NCBI RefSeq assembly: GCF_017916325.1
Contig: NC_090147.1
Span: 7,501-71,500 of the forward strand
Direction of reading: 5' to 3'
Length of the DNA stretch: 64,000 nucleotides
Source of the DNA: Leishmania martiniquensis
Taxonomy: Eukaryota > Euglenozoa > Kinetoplastea > Trypanosomatida > Trypanosomatidae
Each line of letters starts with the position of its first letter. Position 1 is the stretch's first letter. Positions 19,326 through 30,270 of the stretch are shown in pieces. The translations under genes and the position numbers were made by a program. Below the pieces are notes generated by a model. The model did not search any database. It saw nothing but the letters and a program-made list of their open reading frames with translations, and was not told where the DNA came from.

Positions 19326-22300
19326 ATGCTGTGTGTGATGCCCTTCCATGCCACGGTGTCACTCTTCTGCCCCCCCCCCGCATTTTCATCTTCTGTTCCA
19401 GCAGCACGAGCGGAGCTGTGAAGAGGCTTGCGGGAAGCCCTTCCTCTGCGAGGCTATGGCGTTTTCCGGGAATCGCCACTAAGCGGAGAGGTCTGCAGTG
19501 TTGTGCTCACCATCCCGCCTACAAAGGAGAGAGGAAAAAAACGGCGGCTGCCTCGGAGCATTTGGGCTCGGCGTGTCGAAAAGTCACAGAAGTGCTATCA
19601 CTGGCCACCGGACCAAGAGAAAAAGATGGAGGGGCTCTCTCGCGCGCCACCGGCAGCGCCGATCGGCTTCTCACGCCTTTCATCTGCAAGTACGCGCCAC
19701 CGATGCATCACACAGAAGAGAAGTGGCTTCTGTGCGCTCTTTCTATCACCCTCTCAGCGTTGGGGAGGGGGGACGCGACGCCATAAAACCTCAACAGCAC
19801 GGCGAGCGTTAGGGAGATAACGTCTGCCCGCTCGAGTAGCACCGCAAGCGGCCGGCCCTGAGGGAAAGGACGCTGCCAGCGCAATGAAGTCGAGCGCCGT
19901 TCTCGAGGACAAGGTGTCGGCTTCTTCTGAAGCGGAGCGTGTGGCACCGCTATCGAATCTCTTTGGTGTTGCGTGCACATATACCGTCTACTAGTTGAGG
20001 GAGCTGAAGCAAAAGCTGCTCCACGCCGCTGAGCTGTGTGCTGCGCTTCGAAGATCGTATCTGCGCACCCATGAGGCCTTTCAGAGCTGCCAAGGTCCAA
20101 GAGGATGATCGGTAAGTACGGGCGAGTCCTGCCGATGTAGCTCTCGCAGTCTCTGTGATCTCCGCAGATATATCGGTGTGACCAATGAAAACGTAGACGC
20201 GGCGGGTGACGAGACCGGTCGTGCGATCGCGCCTGCTAACGGGTGCATGTGAATATCAGGATTGGCATTCCGTCGCCGCCCATGCGCCTTGCTCCCTTGC
20301 AGTGGGTACGTGCGGCACTGATTCAGGTGCCCGTAGGAGGCCTTTTCGGAAACGAACGGGGGAAGGGGGAGCGCATTCCAATCGGCGCGTGCGGCCGTTC
20401 CACGCTCGCTTTTTTCCTCGCCCACTCCCCGAGGCCGATACGGCCCGAAGACTACGCCGCTCGGAAGCTGTACGCACTGCAGGATGTCTACGCTGGCGAG
20501 TGCGGTCTTAATGGTGAAATTGCCATGATGGACGTGCAGATGGCTTTGTGCCACTGGTTTGGCTCTCGCAGAAGGGACGAGCCCGCGGAGCTCAGCACCG
20601 CGCGCCAGTTTGTTTCTCTTTATCATCCTCTTCCAGGAAGGTCGATCGCTCTTCAAGACACACCTGATGCAAAGTCGCGTGGAGATGTAGAAGAGGGTGC
20701 AGCGGATCTATGGGCGTGTGCTTCCCTAGCGTTGCGTTGTGGTGAGCTGACGTGCGCAGGGCGGAGCCGTGATGCAGCGTCCTTCTCCACAAGCCGTCAC
20801 CGAGGGGGGCAGAAGGCCTTCCCATTAATAACAGGTAGCGTCTCTGAACTACATGTGTGCACCTGCTAGACCATCAAAAGGGGCTGAGTGGAAGGCCGTA
20901 ATGGCTTTGCCGATCTGCCGATAGTGGAGGCGTCGTGCGGCAGTGGAAAGAAGGGAACCGATCATTCCTTTTTGTGGTAGGCTCCCTGGACCCCTTCCCT
21001 CACATCGGTGCATCTCGGTAGGGCACAACGGTCCTCAGCGTGGAGAGCAATGCCAGTAGTGCTCAGTTGGTGTGCATTACTAATCGTTTTTGTGTCTGAA
21101 TGGTCGCGGTGTGCCTGCAGCACCGCTCGGCAAACCTGTCGGGTGTGTCTGCGAAGGGGGAGCGCAGCTGCTGCGATGGAACTGACCGAGGTAGAGATGC
21201 CGGTGACAAAAACGCACGAATGCAGTATTCGAGCTCGTTTTCGGTGCATCTTGTGCATGCACACGGAGGAGACTGCCCGTGTCTACTACCGTAGGCGAGC
21301 TGCAGCAGATTTTACGCGCCTGAAAGGTGAACCGCATCGTTGTTGGAGGGCAGAGTAAGGGTCTATCCACTGGCCAACAGTGAAAATGTACGCAGTGGTA
21401 CCGTAGGACAACTAAGACTCATCTACTTTTTCAGCGGCCTTGCCATCTTTGCGGAACAATGACGCCAGTGTTCCGAAGGGGAGCGCTACGACTCAAACAG
21501 TACTTGCAGCAGAGCCATTCGCCTTTTTTCCAGGAGGGCAGTGACCCGGGGGCGCTTGTGTGAACGCAGTGTCATGCGCTGCATCACGGATCTGTACGGC
21601 CCATCCGCATCAAGTGGGGAGTAGAAGGCACCTTGGCGGGCTCCGTGAGCCGACTTGGCTTTTCCTTGGCGGGGCTTGCCAAAGGGATAGTGTACATGCT
21701 AGGTGTGTCGGTGTTTGCGCAGCGCTCGACGCGAAGTAGTTTACCAAGCCACACTGATCGGTGATTCCTGGAGGAGGCGCTCGCCGAGGCGGGAGCGTCT
21801 GCGCAGTGCCGTGCCGCGTCACTGCGGGGGAGGAAGAGGGCGTCCATGGATATTCAAGAGCAGATGGCTCCAGCTGTTCCGCTCACAGCTGCCTTCAGCA
21901 CGCAGCGCCATCTTGAGAGTGCCGTTTAGGGCGTGTCGCCACCGCTCAACGCACCACAGGTGCCAGAGAAGTGATACCAAGTGCTGTGGCCCGCAGCGAC
22001 GAGAATCGAAGGCGACAACCGTGACGAGCAGCCCTCAGTTTTCTGGCGCTCGTCCACTCCCAAGAGGATTGCGCCGTCTTACTTGGCGCAGCACGGCGGC
22101 ACCATACATGAGGTTTTCATGCGGGGGAGGGGCAGGGCTTTCAGGAAAGCTGGCGGATCAGAGGGTCTGTGCCACATCTGATGCGGCTGTGACAAAGACA
22201 GTGTACGCTGAAGTAGAGCATGTGCACAGTCGCTGCGTGCACCACGACACGGGGCGTGCTCATGTGGTGCTGTGCATCTTTTTCGTTTCCATCGGCGACG

Positions 22301-23010
22301 TCCGACTGCCGCACCCGGAGGAGCGTCGGTGGCACCAGACTACTCTTTTCAGCGCTAAGCAGGCACACAACAGCTTTGGCCAAGTTGTGGGCTGCGCCGA
22401 CAGTGTTTCACCGGCTCTGCCGCTGGCGGCCTGCCACCAAGCTTCTGGCGGGGTGATGCCTGCTGCTTGGAGACGGGTGGCGCAGCAGGGATGCGGCGCG
22501 GTGTATGAAAGTGGCTCCTGTACTCTGTACCGAGGCACCCAGCTCTTGGCGTACGCTAGGGAGTCACCTAACTGCACTGGTGCCTGCCGACTTCTGGGAC
22601 GACAGTAGCTCAGCACTGTAGAGGCTTGGAGGGACGGGGTCATTCACTCTCAGCGAAGTTGAACTTCCCCCATCACAGCCGAAGCCGTACCTCTGAACGT
22701 GTGCGCATTCAGCCTTGCCCCATTCCAGGAAAGCACGGAGACAATGCCTGATGGATCCTCAAGCACAGCGACGCACGACATCGGTGGCGAATGGACTGGC
22801 GAGCACAGTCCGCGGTGTGGTGGTCCTCGGCGCAACACAAAGTGGCACATGCTGCGGCAGCAAAAGATTGTTGCAGGGTGGGCTAGGGGGCACGCAGAGA
22901 GAGCGGAGGGAGAGGATAACGCGGGAGACGTGCGGGATGAAGCAGTGCCGCGAAGAGGCCGCGATCCGCCTACCCGTTTGGCTCATCTCTGCCTGAGGTT
23001 CTCGTGGCGT
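19326..23010 (+). pseudogene. Decayed protein-coding region (multi-frame relic)
   Basis: About 3.7 kb holds no intact gene, yet fragments with coding-like codon use appear on the plus strand in changing frames, broken by stops. One runs from about 19545 to 19786 (ending near LLTPFICKYAPPMHH). Another starts at an ATG at 19884 and hits TAG near 19993, after which the frame stays sensible (LRELKQKLLHAAELC). A third spans about 20165-20250 (YIGVTNENVDAAGDE). Further pieces cover 20243-20600, 21328-21460 (VYPLANSENVRSG, then LRLIYFFSGLAIF), 21462-21930 (GTLAGSVSRLGFSLAG) and 22750-22850 (SVANGLASTVRGVV). The whole reads as one large gene lost by stops and frameshifts. The two Gly/Ser/Val segments faintly recall C-terminal parts of VPS13/ATG2 lipid-transfer proteins, a weak guess. 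Low-quality assembly is an alternative. Confidence 0.45.
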
Positions 23011-23746
23011 GCTATTGAGATGTTTTTTTTTTGCATACGATACCGCTCATACACATTTCGTTCAATCTGAGTGTGTGTGTGTGTGTGCGCAGGCGCTGAG
23101 AGGCGTGACCACCTGCAGGCGTGCCTCCTTTGCGTTTTGCTCCCTTCAGTCGCAAAAGCGTTTTGTGCCTACACACCGACGCCTGCGGCCCGAATAGCCC
23201 TCACTCCGCGGACACGGCGGACTCGCCCCTTCCCAATCTCTGACGTTGGTGCTTCTCTCTCACAGGACACTCACGCGTGGATCCATAGACGAATGCCATC
23301 CGTTTTCTGAGCTCCCGAAACAACGAAGATGGGGTAGTGCCATCGCTGTTGCTGATACGCGTGTTGTGCTGCTTCCTCTGGGGTGTATCCATGGCTGTGC
23401 CTGCCCTTGAGGCTGTGCTGGCTGAGAGGTCTAGAGCGACGTCATGACCCCTTCGCCCCCCTAGCTGGAAGGGGGCGTTCACTCACGGCTCGCACCCACT
23501 GCTCGGCGTAGGTTGTGGGGCTGCGTGCAAGGCTTTACAAGCGCCGTGGGGGCCCAGTGTAGCTCTATCCCCTTCTCACTTCTTCCTTCTTCTCCACCCT
23601 CCTTACATCTCCAAATGCGTTGTACACACGCAACATGGTTGAGACGCTTACACATGTGTGCTTTAGTCCCTGTGGTGCATGATTAGTGTCTGCATTGCAA
23701 GTGAGACTAAGTGCAGCGGTGCCTTCACCAGAGAGAGAGAGCACTG
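23011..23746. other. Spacer with acceptor for the Plus-3/RING gene
   Basis: Contains a T run at 23022-23031, a GT repeat at about 23071-23087 and a CT-rich tract at about 23571-23613 followed by AGs near 23640. An ATG at 23678 after these AGs opens a short upstream frame before the main ATG at 23747. GA repeats at 23730-23742 lie directly before the start. Confidence 0.45.
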
Positions 23747-24622
23747 ATGAGCAGAGAGAGCGCCAAAGGCGCGGCGAGCGCCCCGCCACTGGTTATGCTC
23801 CAGCGGTTGCAGCTCTTTCGGTCCACCCTGGTAAACTTTTTAGAGTGGCGCAACTTCAGCGATGTTGTTCACGGCTGCTACGTCCGTGTACTTCTGGAGA
23901 TGCGCAGCACTGAGGAGAACCGGCGCGAGAGCCCCGATAACTACTATATCGCGTTTGTAAAGGGGGCCCAGCGCGGGCCGGTGTACTCCGGCTTCTCAGC
24001 TGACGCTGTGACCACAGAATGGCATATTGTGATCGAATTACCGCCGTGCTTCCGTTCAACACAGAACGGCAACGTTGTGCAGCTGAACTCCATCTCCAAC
24101 TCCCCATTTAGACAGGCAGAGTACCAGAACTGGGTGGACATGACAAACGAGACGAGGGAACTGGCCTTTCCGAGCCTCCCGCAGCTGCAGTTTCGCCTAG
24201 GGATGCTGGAGGAGCACAAGCAGCAGGCCCTCGCCCCGGAGCCGCGGCGTCACCGCAACGGGGAGGATGCACAGACCGCGACGCTGCGAGAGAGGGCGCT
24301 GGAGGAAAAGCGAAATCGTATCACGATGGAAATCCTGGCAACACACGTGAAGCTACGCCGAATCGATCAGCTGAAGACGCTATCGTTGGAGGACTTGCAG
24401 GAGGTGGAGAGGGAGATACTGGATCTGATCACAGGGGTGCGGATATCCATCAACGAGCGCTCCAAGTGCATGCTCTGCCACAACCGTATATGCACAGAAA
24501 TCTGCTACCCATGCAAGCACCAAGTACTCTGCAAGGACTGCGCCAAGTCGATCCGTGGCCGATGCCCTGCGCCTAAGTGCAGGATACCTGTACAGTACAC
24601 ATTTGAGGCTTTTACATCGTAA
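23747..24622 (+). CDS. Plus-3 domain and C-terminal RING-finger protein
   Basis: The protein has 291 residues. Residues about 28-158 read as a Plus-3 domain, the fold of RTF1 that binds Spt5 repeats: GCYVRVLLEM, YYIAFVKGAQRGPVY, WHIVIELP, VVQLNSISNSPFRQAEYQNWV and LPQLQFRLGMLEEHK follow RTF1 order. A charged helical linker (175-235) leads to a RING: Cys241, Cys244, Cys256, His258, Cys262, Cys265, Cys273 and Cys278. The last pair is spaced by four residues instead of two. It probably acts as a ubiquitin ligase targeted by the Plus-3 module, perhaps to the transcription machinery. The ATG at 23747 is the first in-frame ATG of the open frame. Confidence 0.85.
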   Translation: MSRESAKGAASAPPLVMLQRLQLFRSTLVNFLEWRNFSDVVHGCYVRVLLEMRSTEENRRESPDNYYIAFVKGAQRGPVYSGFSADAVTTEWHIVIELPPCFRSTQNGNVVQLNSISNSPFRQAEYQNWVDMTNETRELAFPSLPQLQFRLGMLEEHKQQALAPEPRRHRNGEDAQTATLRERALEEKRNRITMEILATHVKLRRIDQLKTLSLEDLQEVEREILDLITGVRISINERSKCMLCHNRICTEICYPCKHQVLCKDCAKSIRGRCPAPKCRIPVQYTFEAFTS

Positions 24623-24986
24623 CTGGTGCGTGCGCCTCTTCAGGAGGGGAGCCGAGCCATTCCACAGTCTGTGCTGCCTGAAACGGGGCATCATTTTAAG
24701 CTCTTTCTCCTCCGCTGATGTGCCTCACTGCCTTCCGACGGCGCACTTGCTGGCGTGGTGACTCTGTGCTGGTCTCTTCATTCCTATCTTGGTGTGTGCG
24801 TGTGTCTGTGAAGTTGCCGCTGCCGTGAAGGAGCTCGCTTCTCGATAAGCGGTGCCCTTGCTGCTCACTGTTCGCCTCAAAGGTGGTGACGTCTTGACAT
24901 GCCAGCTTCTTCTCTGATGGCACGGGCGCCCTCGATCTCTGTGTTTACGCCTTACTCCGCTGCCCTTATGTTTTCCATATGCATAT

Positions 24987-25020
<34 letters not shown>

Positions 25021-26317
25021 ACACAGCGGCAGCAGAGCATGTGAAATGCGCACGGGAGCGCTTCCGCTCCCTCGCGCTCCTCTTATTGGCATACTCTCAT
25101 CTCCTCCTCCTCCCCCTCCCCCTATCGGGACTAGACTTCTGTGTTGTGGTTTCGCATCACCTCTTTGTGCCGCTGCTTTTTGTTTTTATTCGCGCCTCTC
25201 TGCATTTTGGTGACGTCTGCGCTTCTCTGTTCTGTCCTCAACGACACAGCTCCTCCTCTTGTCAGCTCACTCTCTCCTTGCCCCGCTGCGTGGGTGTTTT
25301 GTTTTCCCTGTGCTTTGGTCAATTCTTCTGTCTCTGTATAGGCGATGTCTGTGAGGTAAGGGTGAGAAGGCGGCGGTGCGAGGCACATTGGTACACATAC
25401 ACATTCGAGAGCGCTTGTCATCGTCCTTCCCTTTCGTGGTCCGGTGCGAGTCCTTGCGTTTCTGTTGTCTCTCGTGCCGACCCTCTCTTCTCCTTCGGGC
25501 TTTCATAGGCTATGTTGGCGCCTCACGGGCAGCGCAGGAGGTGCCCGCGCATGCCGGGAGACAGACGAAGAGACAAACGTGCACAATGATCGCCCGATGA
25601 GCGCGGCTTCTTTTCTGATTGCCATTACGGCAGTTTTCTTCACCGGTTGTCCCCTACCGCCGGGTACTCGAACGATACAACACACATGTTGGGCCAGAGC
25701 CGGCAGGCGCTCAAGAAGTGTGCGAGCCGACTAATCGGCGGTGTGCTTTCACTGCAGTTGCTTTCCCTTGCAGCGGAGTGGCGCATTCTCTCTCAGACAC
25801 GATGATGGCGGAGGCATAGGACGCGCTCTGTCTACGTTTGTGCCCCTCATCTCCTCCCTGCAGCAGAGCGGTGCCGCGTGCAGCCCTCTTTCTCTCACCC
25901 GCTTTCGGCGAAGTCCTCCCCCTATCGATCTTCCATCCCATTCCAACGTTTCTGGCCGTTTCCACATGTCGACATCGGCTCTCTCTCTCTGGTTTGCCCC
26001 CCTTCTCTACAGCGGCCTCTCCTAGCCGCTTCGATGGCGTGCGCGCGAGTTTTCAGATTCTATAAAGTGAATCAGTATGCTGGACCGTCGTGTTACACGC
26101 GCGTCGTTTATGTGCTCTTCTCCTCCCCCTTACGCAGCGCCTCACTGTGTACGTGTGATGGTGTTTCGCCTCCATTTTGTCCGGTCTCTCGCCAATCTGC
26201 TTTCGCCGTCTCCCTCGGACCGAGGTGCGGTACTGTATCACTACTGCTTTGATTGCTTCCACCCGTCAACCTCTTCCACCAAACACGCTGCCTGTGGAAA
26301 TCGCGTAGCCCTGAGAA
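24623..26317. other. Intergenic spacer, pyrimidine-rich
   Basis: No gene is supported. Long C/T-rich stretches occur near 25090-25130, 25240-25300 and 25895-25970, and a TA/TG microsatellite lies at 24985-25020. Several open frames exist because T/C-rich DNA lacks stops; none has a domain. The acceptor of the downstream gene probably lies near 26255-26300. Confidence 0.5.
24985..25020. repeat. TA/TG dinucleotide microsatellite
   Basis: A run of TA units passes into a run of TG units without interruption. It lies in the 3' spacer of the Plus-3/RING gene. Confidence 0.9.
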
Positions 26318-28978
26318 ATGTCGAGGGGGACTTCTTCTTTTCAGGCGGTCCCGGAAAATCAGTGGCCCGCGCCCTCGTCCATACGTCACTGCACGCAGTG
26401 CGGCAAGCCATTTGGACTGTTTCAAGCTGCGGACAACTGCCACGGATGTGGGCATGTGTGCTGCCCCGGATGTCTCACAGAGCGCCTTGTACTGCCAGGC
26501 CAGCCAGGCTCTCCGCCGGTGCCCGTGTGCACTTCATGCGCGAAGGCCATCAAGCGCACGCTCGAGGAGGCGGAGATGGCGGTGCATCGCTGCCATCTAC
26601 TCGAGGAGATGCTGAATGAGCAGGCCACCCAGGCAGAGAAGCTGCGCCACGAGTTGCGCGAGCAGCGGGAGGAGAACAAACTTCTCATGCACGAGAAGGA
26701 AAGCCTAAAGGCGACCATCGCAAGGATGGAGATCGAAGCTGAGGTGGCAGCGGCCAAGTTGGCTACAGCTGCAGCTGCTGCGACCGTCTGCGCATCGACG
26801 CCAGCGCACTCTCCCGTCGCGTCCCCTTCGAAAGCTGACACTGCGATGCACCTCAACGCCAGCACGTCGGCCGAATCGGCTGCTACTATGGAGGAGGCGC
26901 TGAACAAAAAGAAGCGTCAGCTTGACGTGCGCGAGGCAACACTGAAGGACGCCCTCAAGAAGGTTTCTGCCGACGCGGCGAAGATTGCAGATCAGCGCGC
27001 AGCATTGCAGGAGCAGGAGAAGCTCATGACGTCACAGCTAACAGCTCAGTTTACATCGCTCTTCGAAGAGGAGCGGCAACGTCTGGAGGACTTGTGCGTA
27101 GATGCCATCACGGATGTGCAGAGAAAGTATATGGGATGGGTCGCGCAGCAGCAAGACGGCGCTCTGGAGCGCCGGCGGAGATACGAGCAGGCGATGGAAG
27201 AGCATCAGCTGCGCGTGACCGCAGAGCTGGCCGAGGTGAGGGAAGAGCGTGACGCACTGCAACGGGAACTGGAAAGCCAGCGTGTGCAGCTGGCAGAGCT
27301 GAAGGAAAGTGCTTCACGAGTGGCGGTGGAGGGGCAAATGGAGGCGAAGACCGCCGCCCTCTCATCACCGTGCCCAAAAGAGAAGAAACCACTCGAGGAA
27401 GCCGTCGAGGAGGGTGCGGCGTGTGCTGCAGCGGCCGAGAGACAGTGTCATGCGACTCAGACGGAACTTGACTCGACCAATCCCCTCTGCGATGAAGAGC
27501 GGCGTGCAAGTGGCGACGCGGCCGCGGCAGACGCGGCGCTGCAGCAGAGGTTACAAGAGAGCATGGAGGCCCTCAAGCGTGACATGCGTAGCAAGGAGCA
27601 AGAGTGGGAGCGGGCGAAGGCTGCTGCTGTGGCTACTGCAGAATCGACTGCGCGGCTCGTAGAGCGGAAACAGCTAGAGCTGGAGGTCGAGAAGGTTCGA
27701 CAGAGAAGCCGAAAGGAGCTCGAAGAAGCAGTGCGTAGGGCGAAGCAGGACCGCGACGCCGCTGTATACGAAATCCGTGGGCTGCACCAACGGGAAAAAG
27801 AGGAGTGGCTGTCCGAGATGCGGCATCTGAGGGGGATTCGGAGGGAAGAGGAGGTGCGCCGGCAGCGCCAAGACAACGCGTGGCGTGGGGAGAAGGCGGC
27901 GCTGCAGAAAAAATGCGACGAACTGGCGGTGCGCCTTGAGGAACGCATGGCAACAGCGAGACAGCTGCAGCAGCAACTACGTGACGTCAAGGCGGAGCTG
28001 TCAGACCTGAAGCGAAGTGCGCGCGACAAAGGCAACGCAGCACTCGAGGAAAGGCGAAAGTGCGCCCACGCCGCTGCGGCAGCTCTGCAGCGCTCAGCAT
28101 CCGCTCTCCTCGAGGAAGTTAAAGAAGGGCAGGAGCGGATGCTTGCAGAACAGGCTGGGGCTCTTGCGCTTCTGAATGAGAGCATGCAGCAGCTGGTGAA
28201 TGCCAGCTGCGCCGCCTCGAAACCCAGAGACGTGGGGCGACGTGACGCCACGCAATCGCCGCCCATGGAGTTGGAGGGCACTCGGCAGGAAGCGGAGGCG
28301 GCGCTCGAGAAGTGGAGCGGCATGCGCGAGTCTGTGGTGGGTATGGTGGCAGAGGCAAATGAAGGGGGTGCGGAGCTAAGCACGCTGGGCGACATGATTC
28401 AGAGTCAGCAGCGCGCTTTCACTGAATTACAACAGCAGCATCAACGCACCCTTGACGAACTGCTCGCGGCTCGAGCTGCGGCTTCCCCGTCGACGGAGCC
28501 CTTAGATGCCGTGGCGCCGGCTGTAAACGACGCCTGCTATGACACACTAATCCGCCTGGAGCAGGGCTGGGTGCAGCAGCGGGCGATTACAGAGAGCCTC
28601 TACTTGCGGACGCTTTATGCGGTCATGGAGCGTGAGTGGACGCTGGCGATTGACAGCATAACATCGTCCCTTGCGGTGGAGGCGGAGCGGCAGCGGGGTT
28701 CACGCCTCCGAAACGCAAAGGTGCTGGAGAACACAACAAGTACGATCAAGGAGGTGCAGAGTAGCTTGCGCCTGCGCACGCAGGAGCTGCTGCAGCGAGA
28801 GGCCGACATTGAGGAACGTGAAAGGCGTGTTCAGAAGAAGAAGAAACGAGTGGACGATGTGTGCCGCAGCCTATACGTTGTGGCGCAGGAGCTGCGCCAG
28901 AAGTATCTTGGGGCCGCCGAGAATGCTGCTGTAGAAGAAGTGATGACATCAGCTCGTTCGCCGAGCGAGTCCCTGTAG
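26318..28978 (+). CDS. FYVE-like zinc finger and long coiled-coil protein
   Basis: The protein has 886 residues. An N-terminal zinc finger uses four Cys pairs: Cys25/28, Cys41/44, Cys49/52 and Cys71/74, with spacing as in FYVE domains. The lipid-binding signature is not kept: WxxD reads WPAP (16-19), and the basic RKHHCR motif before the second pair reads AADNCHGC. Binding of phosphatidylinositol 3-phosphate is therefore doubtful. Residues about 80-880 are mostly coiled coil, with breaks of Ala/Ser/Thr at 150-190 and Pro at about 345-355 and 640-650. It probably works as a scaffold or tether on membranes or the cytoskeleton. The ATG at 26318 directly precedes the finger. The next gene also encodes a coiled-coil protein. 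Confidence 0.82.
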   Translation: MSRGTSSFQAVPENQWPAPSSIRHCTQCGKPFGLFQAADNCHGCGHVCCPGCLTERLVLPGQPGSPPVPVCTSCAKAIKRTLEEAEMAVHRCHLLEEMLNEQATQAEKLRHELREQREENKLLMHEKESLKATIARMEIEAEVAAAKLATAAAAATVCASTPAHSPVASPSKADTAMHLNASTSAESAATMEEALNKKKRQLDVREATLKDALKKVSADAAKIADQRAALQEQEKLMTSQLTAQFTSLFEEERQRLEDLCVDAITDVQRKYMGWVAQQQDGALERRRRYEQAMEEHQLRVTAELAEVREERDALQRELESQRVQLAELKESASRVAVEGQMEAKTAALSSPCPKEKKPLEEAVEEGAACAAAAERQCHATQTELDSTNPLCDEERRASGDAAAADAALQQRLQESMEALKRDMRSKEQEWERAKAAAVATAESTARLVERKQLELEVEKVRQRSRKELEEAVRRAKQDRDAAVYEIRGLHQREKEEWLSEMRHLRGIRREEEVRRQRQDNAWRGEKAALQKKCDELAVRLEERMATARQLQQQLRDVKAELSDLKRSARDKGNAALEERRKCAHAAAAALQRSASALLEEVKEGQERMLAEQAGALALLNESMQQLVNASCAASKPRDVGRRDATQSPPMELEGTRQEAEAALEKWSGMRESVVGMVAEANEGGAELSTLGDMIQSQQRAFTELQQQHQRTLDELLAARAAASPSTEPLDAVAPAVNDACYDTLIRLEQGWVQQRAITESLYLRTLYAVMEREWTLAIDSITSSLAVEAERQRGSRLRNAKVLENTTSTIKEVQSSLRLRTQELLQREADIEERERRVQKKKKRVDDVCRSLYVVAQELRQKYLGAAENAAVEEVMTSARSPSESL

Positions 28979-30270
28979 CCAACTGGAATGCAGGGCAGGC
29001 GCCGGGCTGCTCGTCACGCATCTCTGACCCACACACTTCTGCGGAAGACAGTCAAACGTCCGACCATGTGAGACGAAGAGGGCGGGTCATCGAGCCAAGA
29101 CACATTTTTCCGTCGGCTCCTTGCTGTTTCACGTCTCTGCTTGATGACCTTCACGTCATGTGAGGCGTAGGCCTCTCACCGCTTTCTCTGAGGCCAACTT
29201 CAGCATCGTCGCCCGCTGCCCCCCTCCCGCGCGCCCCTCGACGACGGGCGATGCGTCCATTGCTGGCCGACTTTTGTATATCGGCAAAATAAAGCATTTC
29301 CTCACCCCACTCGTCTCGATGCGCAACGCCAAAGACTGAAGCGAACAGCGGCCCGAAGAAGTGAGTGCATTGGACACGACAGTGTATCAGTGGGCGCCCC
29401 TCTCTCTCTGGTGTGTGTGTGTGTGTGCGCGCCTCCGTGAGCGCTTCTTCTGGACCTCGTGCAGTCAGTATGCGTGCTTTGGTGCAGCGCGCGCCGCAGT
29501 GACTGTATCTCTCGGCGACGTTGTATTCCTGGCTGCTTTACTCTGAGGGCACAGGGGGCAGCAGACAACTATGTGTGCATCGCTCCTCTCTCTTTCCAGA
29601 TCGCCAGTGGCGCTCTTAACTGCTTCTGCGTTGATGCTGCTCAGCGGCTCCCCCTCCCCCCGCCGCCTCTTTACTTTCGACTGCTTCTCCGCATCTCCAC
29701 GTGCAGATGACAGAAGCGAACAAAAAAAGACACACGTCTTCGAGGAAACACTCGGGCAGCCGCGCTTCTCTCTCTCAAGCCTCGCGCCGTCAGTGGAGGA
29801 AAGCGGCCGCTGCGTTTCCTCCATCCCATCCCCCTTGTGGTGTATACAGTGAGAGAGGGCGGATGCCCCCTGCCGTTTGCGCCAGTCTTCTGTTGAGTCT
29901 CTTCCTGCCACGCGTGTGTTGTCAGACCCTTCTTGTACTTGTGCCAACTTCATCACGGGCCACCTCGTGTGTGTGAGCGGTAGGGCTGCTTTTTTTTCGT
30001 GCGTTCGTCAGACAGGCGCGCATCGCTACGAGTGCACACGTGAGCGCAAGCCGCAGTGCTTACTGCACCACAAATTATACAGACAGATAAACCGGCACAG
30101 ACAGCGTACTCGCACACATTCATACCTACACAGAGTGTCGTCGTTTTCGCTGGCTTCAGAGAACGCAAAGAAGTGCACGTCGTGCCGCCACAAATAGACT
30201 TGTGATTATTTGCGAGCCCCTATTATACATACCTAAACGCGCGCACCGTTAGAGGACAAGCAGCAGAGCC
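28979..30270. other. Intergenic spacer
   Basis: UTR-like; a GT repeat at about 29411-29427, T/C-rich stretches near 29580-29700 and a T run at 29990-29998. No gene is supported on either strand. Confidence 0.5.

Noticed and set aside
21703..22608. 301-codon frame in the decayed region
   Set aside because: It opens at a TTG-like or late start, is Arg/Cys/His-rich, and competes with better coding-like pieces in other frames (for example 21981-22181).
25008..25508. 166-codon frame after the TA/TG repeat
   Set aside because: It is Leu/Ser/Cys/Val-rich translation of pyrimidine-rich spacer, beginning in the microsatellite.
27457..28395. 312-codon minus-strand frame under the FYVE-like gene
   Set aside because: Ser/Arg/Cys-rich mirror of a Glu/Ala-rich coiled coil; a normal shadow of GC-rich coding DNA.
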